61,021 nucleotides of DNA from an uncultured Muribaculaceae bacterium (lineage in GTDB: Bacteria; Bacteroidota; Bacteroidia; Bacteroidales; Muribaculaceae). The notes beneath the pieces are model-generated. The model had not been told where the DNA came from. It saw nothing but the letters and a program-made list of their open reading frames with translations, and made no database searches. The translations under genes were made by a program, and so were the position numbers. Shown one piece after another: positions 33,972-43,573 of this stretch. Each line of letters opens with the position of its first letter. The first letter of the stretch is position 1. The stretch spans positions 1-61,021 of the forward strand of contig CABUTS010000009.1 in NCBI GenBank assembly GCA_902494515.1. The letters are read 5' to 3'.

Positions 33972-36665
33972 ATGACCAATCTTTACCATAAAAACTACAT
34001 AAGGACCATAACTACCCGTCTTATATTGTTTCTGTTGGTTGTCTCTGCCGTTGCGACTGCAGCTGCTGCGGAGGTCCATACGACGGTGCATGGCCTGCAT
34101 TTCAATTCGTTCAACGAATCTCAGGGCAAGCGTACGTCGCTCTCGCTTAACGACGGCCAGCCGTTTGGGCTCTCCCGCGAGTTGAAACTGCAGTTCGATT
34201 TCGTGCTGCGTGACGGCGGCGTTTATTACGGCGACATTCTCAACATTCAGCCCAACGCCGGAAGCCCTGTCCGTCTGGCAATCCTGTTTGAGGATGGAAG
34301 CCCTCAGCTGGTTCTCATTCAGGATAATAAGATTACCCGTGTGACAGCTTTCCCGGTCAACAAATGGCAGACCGTAGGACTCAGTATCGACACCGAATCA
34401 AATAATATAGAGGTGTCGATGGACAGCGCGTCGCGGAAGATTCCGCTTTCCCTGAACAACTCCACCGAAGCTAAGGTTTCATTCGGGTTCCTTAATAAGA
34501 TCTCGCGCGACGTGCCGTCGATGAGCCTCAGCAATATCAAGGTATGGGAGGACGGCGAGCTGACGAGAAACTGGCTGCTCAACAAACACGATGACTCGGT
34601 CTGCTATGACGAGGTGGCTCACTCTGCGGCCGAAGCGACTGATGGAATTTGGCTGATCGACGCTCATTCGCGGTTTACACCTATATTTAGTAAGGAGTAT
34701 CCCTCCCCCGTGGATCTGGCTGTTGACACCCGAAACGGTATTTTCTCTGTGGTGGATGGTCAGCAGATTGAAAATTACGATGTTTATGGCAAAAAACTGA
34801 GCGTGGTGCCGGTGTCGGGCAATAGTCCGAGGCTTGTGGTCGGGAATGCATTCGTGTCCCCGCTGGATGGCAACCTGCAGATTTATGCCATTGAAAACGA
34901 GGCGGTTTCGGCGTTTGACCCTGCCAGCAGGTCATGGCAGAATCCTGAGGCTACTCAGGTTGAGGACGTCTCTTACAACCATGCCCGTGCCTGGAACCCT
35001 GCCGATTCCTCATATTATTTCTTCGGCGGCTACGGCCACTATCGTTACAGCAACGAGCTGGTCCGGCTGGATATGCGTACCCGCCAGTGGAGCAACGTGG
35101 ACTATGAGCCGCTTCTCCCCCCGCGCTATGGCGCCGCTGCTGTCATCCATGACAATAACCTCTACATCTTAGGTGGCCGGGGCAACAAAGAAGGACGCCA
35201 GGAGATTACCACACATTCTTATTATACCCTCAACCGCATAGACCTCAGCACCGGGAAACAGGAACAGCTTTGGGCAATGTCCGACACATTAGTCGACACA
35301 CCCCGTATGTTCCTTTCGTCTACGATGGTTTACAACGAGGCTGACAATTCGCTGTATGCGGTCTGTATGGGAGATGGCATTACGTTGATGAAATTCAGCC
35401 TCAAGGAGCCGGGATGGACTGATGTCTATCAGTTCGGCTTGGGCGAGGATGCCTTCGAGTTGTGCGACCTGACTCTTTACAACTGCCCTGAACAGAACCG
35501 CGTGCTTCTGGCAATCAATAAGATAAATACAAACAAGACTGCCACGGTACATGTCTTTTCGCTGGTGGCTCCGATTCTGACCATGGAAGATATCCGTCAG
35601 AGCGACTCTGAACCGGCCTCTTCGTCGCAGGCTGCGAAGATTCTGCTGTGGTGTGCTGTCGGACTTATTATTATTGGTGGCGGAATATGGTTCTATGTTC
35701 GCAGAAACCGCGGGCCCCGGAAGCCTGAGCCAGCCGTGGAGCCTCTGCAACCCGTAGTTCCCGATAAGAACTCCGAGCAGAATAAGGTTAAGGAAAGTGT
35801 GGCGGAACAGCCGGCCGAGCAGCCATCTGAACTTGCTGTCACCACTGCTGCGGTCTCGGAAGCAAAGGAGAGCGACTACAAACTGCTGCTGCCGAAGGTG
35901 CAGCACAAGTCCTTCATTCAGCTGTTGGGTGACTTCCGCGTGTTTGACCGCGAAGGACGCGACATTACCGTGCAGTGTACCCCCAAGCTCCGCGAGCTTT
36001 TGCTGGTGATTATCTTCAACTGCGAGCGCGAACGTTCGGGACACTTCCCGGCAGAACGTATCTCCGACCAGCTGTGGCCCGACAAAGACGGACTTGCAGC
36101 CCGTAACAACCGCAACGTGTCGCTGCGTAAGCTCCGCAGCTATCTCGAAGAGGTGGGGGACATCGACATCTCGGGCAACAACAGCGTGATCAGCATAAAC
36201 TGGAACAATGTGATCTGCGACTACCACGAGGTGATGCAGGCCGCCAAACAGCTGGAGGCCGACCGGAATTCCGCCCGTGTCATCACTCAGGCCATGTTCG
36301 AAGACGATTCCCCGCTGGCCTACCTGCTGTCGGGCACACTGCTTCCCGACAACAACGATCCGTGGCTCGATGAATTCAAGGCGAAATTTTCCTCGCTGTC
36401 GCTCGACTATCTCGAGGATCTGCTGAGCGAGGAGATGAAGCGCAATCATGGCGACAATGTGCTGAACATCGCCGCCGTCATGCTCAAGCATGACCCGTTC
36501 AACGAGAGCGCCCTTGCCGCAAGATGCCGCGTATTGGTGAAATACAACAAGCGCGGTCTGGCCAAGAATATATATCAGAGCTTCTGCCGCAAGTACGAGG
36601 AAGCCATGAACGAGCCCTTCAAATACACCTTTGCCGACATCCTGGGCAGCGACAACAAAGGCTAG
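33972..36665 (+). CDS. Membrane-spanning Kelch-propeller / SARP-type one-component regulator
   Basis: The 897-residue protein is built as: signal peptide (1-33); a lectin-like beta-sandwich (about 40-195, ending SNIKVWEDGEL); Kelch-type repeats (about 285-530, with YYFFGGYGHYRYSNELVRLD and NLYILGGRGN); one transmembrane helix (556-577, LLWCAVGLIIIGGGIWFYV) followed by RRNR; a Pro/Glu linker; an OmpR-like winged helix (about 648-750, with LLGDFRVFD and RNVSLRKLRSYLEEVG); and a BTAD-like helical domain (about 750-890). It should sense an extracytoplasmic ligand and activate transcription directly, without kinase or receiver. It lies between the esterase operon and susC. Confidence 0.83.
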   Translation: MTNLYHKNYIRTITTRLILFLLVVSAVATAAAAEVHTTVHGLHFNSFNESQGKRTSLSLNDGQPFGLSRELKLQFDFVLRDGGVYYGDILNIQPNAGSPVRLAILFEDGSPQLVLIQDNKITRVTAFPVNKWQTVGLSIDTESNNIEVSMDSASRKIPLSLNNSTEAKVSFGFLNKISRDVPSMSLSNIKVWEDGELTRNWLLNKHDDSVCYDEVAHSAAEATDGIWLIDAHSRFTPIFSKEYPSPVDLAVDTRNGIFSVVDGQQIENYDVYGKKLSVVPVSGNSPRLVVGNAFVSPLDGNLQIYAIENEAVSAFDPASRSWQNPEATQVEDVSYNHARAWNPADSSYYFFGGYGHYRYSNELVRLDMRTRQWSNVDYEPLLPPRYGAAAVIHDNNLYILGGRGNKEGRQEITTHSYYTLNRIDLSTGKQEQLWAMSDTLVDTPRMFLSSTMVYNEADNSLYAVCMGDGITLMKFSLKEPGWTDVYQFGLGEDAFELCDLTLYNCPEQNRVLLAINKINTNKTATVHVFSLVAPILTMEDIRQSDSEPASSSQAAKILLWCAVGLIIIGGGIWFYVRRNRGPRKPEPAVEPLQPVVPDKNSEQNKVKESVAEQPAEQPSELAVTTAAVSEAKESDYKLLLPKVQHKSFIQLLGDFRVFDREGRDITVQCTPKLRELLLVIIFNCERERSGHFPAERISDQLWPDKDGLAARNNRNVSLRKLRSYLEEVGDIDISGNNSVISINWNNVICDYHEVMQAAKQLEADRNSARVITQAMFEDDSPLAYLLSGTLLPDNNDPWLDEFKAKFSSLSLDYLEDLLSEEMKRNHGDNVLNIAAVMLKHDPFNESALAARCRVLVKYNKRGLAKNIYQSFCRKYEEAMNEPFKYTFADILGSDNKG

Positions 36666-36711
36666 AATCCCTTCAGATAAGCGACAACAAAGGCTGGAAT
36701 CCCTTCAGATA
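36649..36711 (+). repeat. 32-bp tandem duplication of the regulator gene tail
   Basis: GCGACAACAAAGGCTAGAAT at 36649 recurs at 36681 (GCGACAACAAAGGCTGGAAT), period 32, covering the last codons, stop and about 17 bp beyond. Confidence 0.85.
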
Positions 36712-36838
36712 GTTGTGGCAACATATCTGTTGCACAAAAACTACACCACCAACCTGCTCCAACGATAGTCCCGGATAATCACCAATCTAACTGCCTGTTG
36801 GTCAGCTAACAGTTCCCGGCAGGGGAAGGCCAACATTA

Positions 36839-37223
36839 GGTCAGCAAGAAGCTCCCGGCAGGGGAAGGCTGAAAGCCTTCTTGTTTATGTAACCTCGCCT
36901 TAAAAATGGAGCGCAGCGGAATTTTTTAGGCGGAGTCCCCCCGAAGCAAACCCGGTGAAGGCCGAAGGTCTTCATGAACAATTACTTACGGACTGCCACG
37001 TCGGTTGATAACTCCACCAGCCGAAGATTTTTTAACACGGAACTGCACAGAACTAACGGAACTATTTTATAGGACGGGAACGTCAAACCGAACAACGGCG
37101 GAGCTTGCGCTCCTGAACGTTAACGGAAGCCTACGGGGCGACAAACCTTGATGGGAAACGGGGATCACAACGCAACGGAAGCCTACGGCGAATCAAGTTT
37201 TACCGCTGTAGGCTTCCGTTGTC
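36839..37223 (+). repeat. Long intergenic repeat, copy 1
   Basis: This non-coding stretch is collinear with the reverse complement of 54147-54509, with several identical runs of 23-31 bp. Its 3' third also matches copy 3 near 60440-60600. It contains small GAA-loop hairpins (for example GAAGGCT/AGCCTTC at 36864-36880 followed by TTGTTT, which could terminate the regulator transcript) and an AACGGAAGCCTAC / GTAGGCTTCCGTT inverted repeat at 37173-37219. Confidence 0.75.
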
Positions 37224-37355
37224 GTTCTGCTCCAGAGTCGCGGTGTGGTTTGGGTTTAATTATTGTTAAGGGGTAGTGAAGTAGTGTTAATATAGCAAAA
37301 ATATGTTTAATAGCAGGGTTTTGAGCGCTTAATTTTTCAAAAATGCGGCGTATTT

Positions 37356-37428
37356 GAAATTAACCGCAAAGTAATTGGGGATTACGCCGTTTTTTCGCTC
37401 ATTATTTAATAAGCAGGTAGTAATTTCG
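37356..37428 (+). promoter_or_regulatory. susC operon promoter with upstream 29-bp element
   Basis: Element 37356-37384 (AAATTAACCG then AAGTAATTGG) matches 26 of 29 bases with that at GH31. The presumed -7 box TAATTTCG (37421-37428), one base off consensus, starts 37 bp past the element end, the same as at GH31. No -33 TTTG is seen. Confidence 0.6.
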
Positions 37429-37470
37429 GGCCATCAATTCTTCACTATCAATTTAACCTTAAAAACTTAA

Positions 37471-40400
37471 ATGAAAAAAGCTAAACACTGCAGGACTCTC
37501 GAGTCTCCTTCCGGAAGGATGCAGAAGGTTGCAAGAATGTTCATGACATTGTTGCTCGCTTTGGCATTTTTGCCGGTTTGGGCCCAGACACGCCACATCA
37601 CAGGTACGGTGTCTGATGAAAATGACGAACCCCTTGTGGGTGCCACAGTTAAGTTGACCGACAACTCCAAGGTTGTTGTCGTCACTGACATCGATGGTAA
37701 ATTCGCATTGGACGCTACAGCCAAGAGCAAATCCCTTGAAGTTTCGTACGTAGGATATGAGACCCAGAAGGTGAATCTGACAGCTGCCTCCAACTATCGG
37801 ATCGTACTGAAAGAGTCTTCCCACGAACTGGAGACCGTGGTCGTCATCGGTTACGGCAGCCAGAAGAAAGCAACCCTGACGGGTGCGGTTTCGGCCATCG
37901 ACGGTAAAGAGGTGGCAGTCACCAAGAGTCAGGATGCCAAGAACATGCTTACCGGTAAAATCCCCGGCGTACGTGTGACACAGAACACTTCGGAGCCCGG
38001 TGAATTCGGCTACGGTAACTTCGATATCCGTGGTTACGGAGGCTCTCCGCTGATTGTTGTCGACGGTGTTCCCCGCGGTAACCTCGAGCGTATCGACCCC
38101 AACGAAATCGAAAGCATCTCCGTACTGAAGGACGCATCGGCAGCCGTCTACGGTGCCCGAGGCGGTAACGGTGTAATCCTCGTCACCACAAAGAAGGGTT
38201 CCGAAGGCCGCGCCAAGATCACCTACTCCATGTATTATGGTATCCAGACCCCGGCCGAAGTCCTTCGTCCTGTCGGCGCTGTTGACCGTATGATTCTCTC
38301 CAACGAGAAATCGATGCGCAGCCTCACCGACCCCCGACTCACCTACACCGACGAGCAGATGGATGCCTACCGCAACGGCACCCTCACCTCCACCGACTGG
38401 TATGACGCCGTAATGGCAAGCTCCGCTCCTCAGCAGCAGCACAACATCAGCGTAAGCGGCGGCTCGAAGACTGTCAATTACTTCATTAACTTCGGTTACA
38501 TGGACCAGAAGGGTTTCCTGAAGTCCGACGACATTGACTATAACCGTTACAACTTCCGCAGCAACCTCGAAGCCACTCTGCTTCCCGGTCTGGTTCTGAA
38601 CGCCAAGTTAGGCGCAATCATCGACAAGCGTTCCCGTCCCTATGTAGATGTATGGACAATCTTCGGTAACCTCTGGCGCAGTGTGCCCGATCAGTCTGTA
38701 TATGCCAACGGCAATCCCGACTATCTCCAGAAGCCCGACCAGGATATCCCCAACCCCGTGGCTTCCATGACTAAAGACCAGAGCGGTTACAAGGAAAACC
38801 AGAACAAGATTTTCTCCTCCTCTTTCGAGGCCCGCTACGATCTCCCCTGGGTGAAGGGTCTGCAGATCCGCGGTATGTTCAGCTACGACAACACTATCCG
38901 CGACAATGCCACCTGGCAGCAGGAGTACAACGAGTACACTTACGATGCCGCAACCGACACCTACACCAAGTATCCCAAGAACGGTCCCAACAAACTGTCC
39001 CGTTCCTACAACAACAACTGGTCTACCCTGTGGCAGGCAGCTGTAAGCTACGATAATGAATTCTACGACCACCACGTAGGTGCCCTCCTCCTTTACGAGG
39101 AAACCTACTCCAGAGGCGACGATATCAGCGCATCGCGTTTCTTCACTCTCCAGATTCCTTACCTCTACGCAGGCGACGCCGAGAATCAGGTCGGCAACGG
39201 CGGCAACCTCACCGAAGTTGCCCGTAAGGCCCTCGTCGGCCGTGTTAACTACGACTATGACGGCAAATATCTGTTTGACTTCTCGTTCCGCTACGACGGT
39301 TCCTCGATCTTCAACAAGGGTCACAAGTGGGGCTTCTTCCCCAGCGTATCGGCCGGCTGGCGTATCAGCGAGGAAAAATTCATCAAGGATAACTTCGACT
39401 TTGTAGATAACATCAAGCTCCGCGGTTCTTACGGTGAGATGGGTGATGACAGCGCCGCAAACTGGCAGTTCATCTCCGGTTATAACTACCCCAACACCTC
39501 CGGCGGTGTCTACAACAACTACCCCAAGGGCTACGTTTTCGGCGGCGAAGTCGTGAACTCCCTCGGTTTCCGCTCCGCTCCCAACCCCAACCTGACCTGG
39601 TACAAGATCAAGACAGCCAACATCGGTCTTGACTTCCTGCTCTGGCGAGGCCTCCTTGGCGCTACCTTCGAAATCTTCCAGCGCGACCGCTCCGGCCTTC
39701 TTGCCAACCGCAACGCCACCGTTCCCGGTACTTTCGGAAGCACCCTGTCGCAGGAGAACCTCAACAGCGACCGTGTACGCGGTTTCGAACTCGAACTGAC
39801 CCACAACAACCGCATCGGCGACTTCACCTATTATGTAAAGGGTAACCTGTCGCTCACCCGCGCCCAGCGCCGCTACGTGGAGCGCAACCCCTCCGGCAAC
39901 TCTTACGCCGACTGGACTTCGACCACCAACACCAACCGTTACAACGATATCTGGTTCGGTTACACCGGCAACGGCCGCTGGGAAAGCTTCGAGCAGATCG
40001 CCAACTCCCCCACATACGGTATGGGCAACGGCCAGAATGCAACCCTCCCCGGTGACTACATCTACGAAGACTGGAACAACGACGGTGTGATCGACGGCAA
40101 CGACAAGCACCCGATCGCAACTACAATCTCGCAGGGCAGCGAGGCCCGCGACAAGCGCAACTTCCCGCTGATGAACTTCGGCCTTACCCTCGGCGGTACA
40201 TTCCGCGGCTTCGACCTGTCGATGACCTTCCAGGGCGCGGGTATGTCCTACGTAGCTTACGGCGACCAACTTTCCTCCCCGCTGGGATGGAACGGTAACG
40301 CTCTCGAATACTTCCTTGACCGTTGGCATCCGACCGACCCCAAGGCTGACCCGTACGATCCCAGCAATGTCTGGATTCCCGGCGAATATGCCTACGGCGG

Positions 40401-40662
40401 CAAGACCCCCGACCTGAACTCCACATTCTCCATCCAGAAGGGCGACTACCTGCGTCTGAAGACTCTCGAAGTCGGCTACACCTTCCCCATCAAATGGACC
40501 GGCGTGGTAGGCATCCAGGCACTCCGCATCTATGCCAACGCCTACAACCTGTTCACCATCACCGGCGTGAAGGGCATGGACCCTGAAAAGCCCGCACAGC
40601 TCTACGGCCAGATGTACCCGCTGAACCGTTCTTACAACTTCGGTCTGAGCGTTCAATTTTAA
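37471..40662 (+). CDS. SusC/RagA-family TonB-dependent outer-membrane transporter
   Basis: The 1063-residue protein imports oligosaccharides across the outer membrane together with SusD. It has a signal peptide (hydrophobic core LLLALAFLPVWAQ), a CarboxypepD-reg-like domain (about 42-120, ITGTVSDENDEPLVGATVK), the plug with ETVVVIGYGSQKK and SISVLKDASAAVYGARGGNG, and a long TonB-dependent barrel ending in phenylalanine (GLSVQF). The N-terminus carries about 20 extra residues before the hydrophobic core, so Met17 is an alternative start. First gene of the utilization operon. Confidence 0.96.
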   Translation: MKKAKHCRTLESPSGRMQKVARMFMTLLLALAFLPVWAQTRHITGTVSDENDEPLVGATVKLTDNSKVVVVTDIDGKFALDATAKSKSLEVSYVGYETQKVNLTAASNYRIVLKESSHELETVVVIGYGSQKKATLTGAVSAIDGKEVAVTKSQDAKNMLTGKIPGVRVTQNTSEPGEFGYGNFDIRGYGGSPLIVVDGVPRGNLERIDPNEIESISVLKDASAAVYGARGGNGVILVTTKKGSEGRAKITYSMYYGIQTPAEVLRPVGAVDRMILSNEKSMRSLTDPRLTYTDEQMDAYRNGTLTSTDWYDAVMASSAPQQQHNISVSGGSKTVNYFINFGYMDQKGFLKSDDIDYNRYNFRSNLEATLLPGLVLNAKLGAIIDKRSRPYVDVWTIFGNLWRSVPDQSVYANGNPDYLQKPDQDIPNPVASMTKDQSGYKENQNKIFSSSFEARYDLPWVKGLQIRGMFSYDNTIRDNATWQQEYNEYTYDAATDTYTKYPKNGPNKLSRSYNNNWSTLWQAAVSYDNEFYDHHVGALLLYEETYSRGDDISASRFFTLQIPYLYAGDAENQVGNGGNLTEVARKALVGRVNYDYDGKYLFDFSFRYDGSSIFNKGHKWGFFPSVSAGWRISEEKFIKDNFDFVDNIKLRGSYGEMGDDSAANWQFISGYNYPNTSGGVYNNYPKGYVFGGEVVNSLGFRSAPNPNLTWYKIKTANIGLDFLLWRGLLGATFEIFQRDRSGLLANRNATVPGTFGSTLSQENLNSDRVRGFELELTHNNRIGDFTYYVKGNLSLTRAQRRYVERNPSGNSYADWTSTTNTNRYNDIWFGYTGNGRWESFEQIANSPTYGMGNGQNATLPGDYIYEDWNNDGVIDGNDKHPIATTISQGSEARDKRNFPLMNFGLTLGGTFRGFDLSMTFQGAGMSYVAYGDQLSSPLGWNGNALEYFLDRWHPTDPKADPYDPSNVWIPGEYAYGGKTPDLNSTFSIQKGDYLRLKTLEVGYTFPIKWTGVVGIQALRIYANAYNLFTITGVKGMDPEKPAQLYGQMYPLNRSYNFGLSVQF

Positions 40663-40688
40663 TCAGATTATCAAAAAGGCAAACAATC

Positions 40689-42746
40689 ATGAAACTTAGA
40701 CATATCATAGCATCAGTAGTTCTGAGCGGACTGATGGTCGGTTGCAACGACCTGGACATCGAGCCGAAGAACATCCTCTCGGGATCTGCTGTGTATAACG
40801 AAAGCGGTATCACCGCTTTCATGGCGGCCCTCTACGGCCGTCTCCCCATGGAAGACTTCAACATGACCACCGATGGCGGCGGCAAGCAGGGCTTTTTCGG
40901 CTGGAACTGCATCGCCTGGGACATGACCGCAACCGGCGAGACCGTGAACGGTAACGTCGAAGGTATGGTTGCAGGCGACCTGCAGCGCGGCTACTGGAGC
41001 GAAGCCTACCAGATCATCCGTCAGGCCAACACCCTCATCCAGGACCTCCCCAGCTACGAAGGCTCCATCCCCGGTGTCCCCGAATGGATCGCCGAGGCCC
41101 GCTTCATCCGCGCCTACACATACTTCGCCCTGGTGAAGCGCTACGGCGGTATGCCCCTCATCACCGAGCCTCAGGTTCTGGGTTCCGACGACAGCTCCCT
41201 CTGGGTTGCCCGTTCATCCCACAAGGAGAGCGTTGACTTCATCCTCGAGGACCTCGACTACGCAATGGAACACATGACCACCGAGAAGGTCGCCGGCCGC
41301 GCCAACCGCTATGTGGCAGCCGCCTTCAAGAGCCGCGTTGCCCTCTACGCAGGTTCCGTAGCCCGCTACGGCGGTCTGTATGACTACACTGCCGAAGACG
41401 GTGTGCAGGTGATGGGTATCCCCGCCGACGCTGCCAACGATTACTTCCAGCAGGCTTACGACGCAGCTGTGGCTACCGACGCCGGCGGTTACTCGCTCTA
41501 CGAAGGTGACGCCGACAAGGCTGTGAACTTCCGCAACATCTTCGAGAAGGCCGACAACAGCCCCGAATCCATCTTCATCCGCCAGTACAATATCAATAAT
41601 AATGTACACAGCTTCGATGCCGTCTATTGCCCCGAGCGCATGACCAGCACCTACGGCGCACGTTACAACGTTACCCTCGACTGGGTTGAGCTCTTCGACG
41701 GTCTGCCTCTGGATCCCGCTACCGGTTATCTGAAGACCACCGACGACAACGGCAACTACATCGTCTACAACGACGAGAAGGAGCTCTTCAAGAACGCCGA
41801 ACCCCGTCTGAAGGGTAGCATCATGATGCCCGGCGAGACCTACAAGGGTATCGAGCTCGACATCCGCGCAGGTATCATCAAGGAGAGCGTTGACCCCTCC
41901 ACCCCCATAGCCAAGTTCGTGAATGACGACGGTCAGACCACCACCGCCTGGAATCAGGCCGACAACGCCGCATGGTTCAATGCCAACGTCCTCACCACCA
42001 CCGGCAACATGCAGAGCCAGACCGACCAGGTCGTTATCTCCACCGGCGAGAAGCTGAACCGCAACGGTCAGGACGGCCCCACCAACTCCGGCGGCAGCCC
42101 CCGCGGTACCCGTACCGGTTTCCACGGCCTGAAGTGGATCAACACCTCCTGGTCCAAGGCTGAGACCCAGCTGCACGTTGGTGTACAGAGCTGGATCGAC
42201 ATCCGCTATGCCGAAGTGCTCCTCAACCGCGCCGAAGCAGCTCTGGAACTCGCCCAGCACGGCGTGACCAGCTATGCCGGCAAGGACATGAACGCCGAAG
42301 CTCTGGATTGCCTCAACAAGGTCCGCTCCCGCGCAGGCGCCACCCTGGCTACTGCCGCCGACCTCACCTCCGAGGAGATCGTCAACGAGCGCGGCACCGG
42401 CATCAACTCCTTCGTGTTCGCTCCCACCAAGGGTCTGCGCGCCATCCGCGTAGAGCGCTACAAAGAGCTCGCTTTCGAGCACAAAGTATTCTGGGACCTC
42501 CGCCGTTGGTTCACCTTCGACGAGCAGATCAAGAACTACCGCCGCCGTATGCTTGCTCCCTTCCTCTTCGCCAAGGGTGCCAAACTCGATGCTGCAGGCA
42601 ATCCTACCGGCAAGTACATCTACGATACCCGCTGCTGCATGTGGGGCGCCGGCAACATCACCTTCGCCAGCCGCTACTACTACGACCGCATCCCCGACAG
42701 CGAACGTAAGATCAACCCGCTGCTGATGCAGAACAACCAGTACTAA
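40689..42746 (+). CDS. SusD/RagB-family surface glycan-binding lipoprotein
   Basis: The 685-residue protein has a lipoprotein signal (MVGCNDLDIEP, Cys19) and the SusD pattern: ITAFMAALYGRLP, QRGYWSEAYQIIRQANTLIQ, PEWIAEARFIRAYTYFALVK, IRYAEVLLNRAEAALE and ERYKELAFEHKVFWDLRRW. It forms the lid of the SusC transporter and binds the glycan. It is longer than most SusD proteins because of an insert around residues 350-480 (MPGETYKGIELDIRAG area). It lies 26 bp after SusC. Confidence 0.96.
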   Translation: MKLRHIIASVVLSGLMVGCNDLDIEPKNILSGSAVYNESGITAFMAALYGRLPMEDFNMTTDGGGKQGFFGWNCIAWDMTATGETVNGNVEGMVAGDLQRGYWSEAYQIIRQANTLIQDLPSYEGSIPGVPEWIAEARFIRAYTYFALVKRYGGMPLITEPQVLGSDDSSLWVARSSHKESVDFILEDLDYAMEHMTTEKVAGRANRYVAAAFKSRVALYAGSVARYGGLYDYTAEDGVQVMGIPADAANDYFQQAYDAAVATDAGGYSLYEGDADKAVNFRNIFEKADNSPESIFIRQYNINNNVHSFDAVYCPERMTSTYGARYNVTLDWVELFDGLPLDPATGYLKTTDDNGNYIVYNDEKELFKNAEPRLKGSIMMPGETYKGIELDIRAGIIKESVDPSTPIAKFVNDDGQTTTAWNQADNAAWFNANVLTTTGNMQSQTDQVVISTGEKLNRNGQDGPTNSGGSPRGTRTGFHGLKWINTSWSKAETQLHVGVQSWIDIRYAEVLLNRAEAALELAQHGVTSYAGKDMNAEALDCLNKVRSRAGATLATAADLTSEEIVNERGTGINSFVFAPTKGLRAIRVERYKELAFEHKVFWDLRRWFTFDEQIKNYRRRMLAPFLFAKGAKLDAAGNPTGKYIYDTRCCMWGAGNITFASRYYYDRIPDSERKINPLLMQNNQY

Positions 42747-42797
42747 TATACCCGGTGAGCTTAAGTCACAAACAACCCAATTACGAATAAGGTTATT

Positions 42798-43544
42798 ATG
42801 AAACTTCGCAATATAAAGTTTATCATGTTGTCGCTCATGGCTGCCATGACGCTGGTGTCCTGCGAGAAAGACAACTACGAGGAGCCCAAGGCCGGAATCG
42901 CCGGGCATATCTATGACCAGGACGGCAACCCGCTGCAGGTTTCCGTGGGCCAGGGCAGCATGTCGATCCGCATCATCGAGACTTCGTTCTCCCACGGCGA
43001 CGAATCGATTGTGGTCACCCCCCAGTACCTGAACATGAAGCAGGATGGCACATACCGCAACGACAAGCTGTTCGCCGGCACATACGCCGTAGTGCCCTGG
43101 CAGGGCGCCTTCTACGAAAACGATGAGGTCGACGAAATCGGCCGCTCCGTTGACCTCCGCGACGGCACCGTCACCGAGGTGAACTTCACTGTCACCCCCT
43201 ATCTGCGCCTCGAATGGGTCAAGAAACCCTACGTTGACCCCGCCGACGGCAAGATGAAGGCTTCCTTCCGCTTCTTCCGCAACGCAAAGGAGGGTTACGC
43301 AATGCCCGAGCTCGGCGACTGCTGCATGTGGATTTCCCGCACTCAGTTCTGCGGCACCGAGGGTGACGGCAACTACACTCCGGGTCTCACCAAGATCACT
43401 CCCGAAATGGAGGGTACGGAGATTATGCTCGAATCCAAGATTGCCGTGAAATACGACATGAAGTACTGGGTAAGAATCGGCGCCCGCTGCAAGGATACTT
43501 ACCAGAAGTATAACTTCACCGACATCGCAGAAATTGAATATTAA
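42798..43544 (+). CDS. DUF3823 lipoprotein
   Basis: The 248-residue lipoprotein (TLVSCEKD, Cys22) starts its mature part with an Ig/CarboxypepD-like strand pattern (GIAGHIYDQDGNPLQV), includes YRNDKLFAGTYAVVPWQGAF, and matches DUF3823. That family is regularly found right after susCD and is thought to serve as an accessory surface glycan-binding protein; binding here is inference. The gap to SusD is 51 bp and to the next gene 29 bp. Confidence 0.85.
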   Translation: MKLRNIKFIMLSLMAAMTLVSCEKDNYEEPKAGIAGHIYDQDGNPLQVSVGQGSMSIRIIETSFSHGDESIVVTPQYLNMKQDGTYRNDKLFAGTYAVVPWQGAFYENDEVDEIGRSVDLRDGTVTEVNFTVTPYLRLEWVKKPYVDPADGKMKASFRFFRNAKEGYAMPELGDCCMWISRTQFCGTEGDGNYTPGLTKITPEMEGTEIMLESKIAVKYDMKYWVRIGARCKDTYQKYNFTDIAEIEY

Positions 43545-43573
43545 TTCCGCGTTCGCACAAAACAAATCAGATC

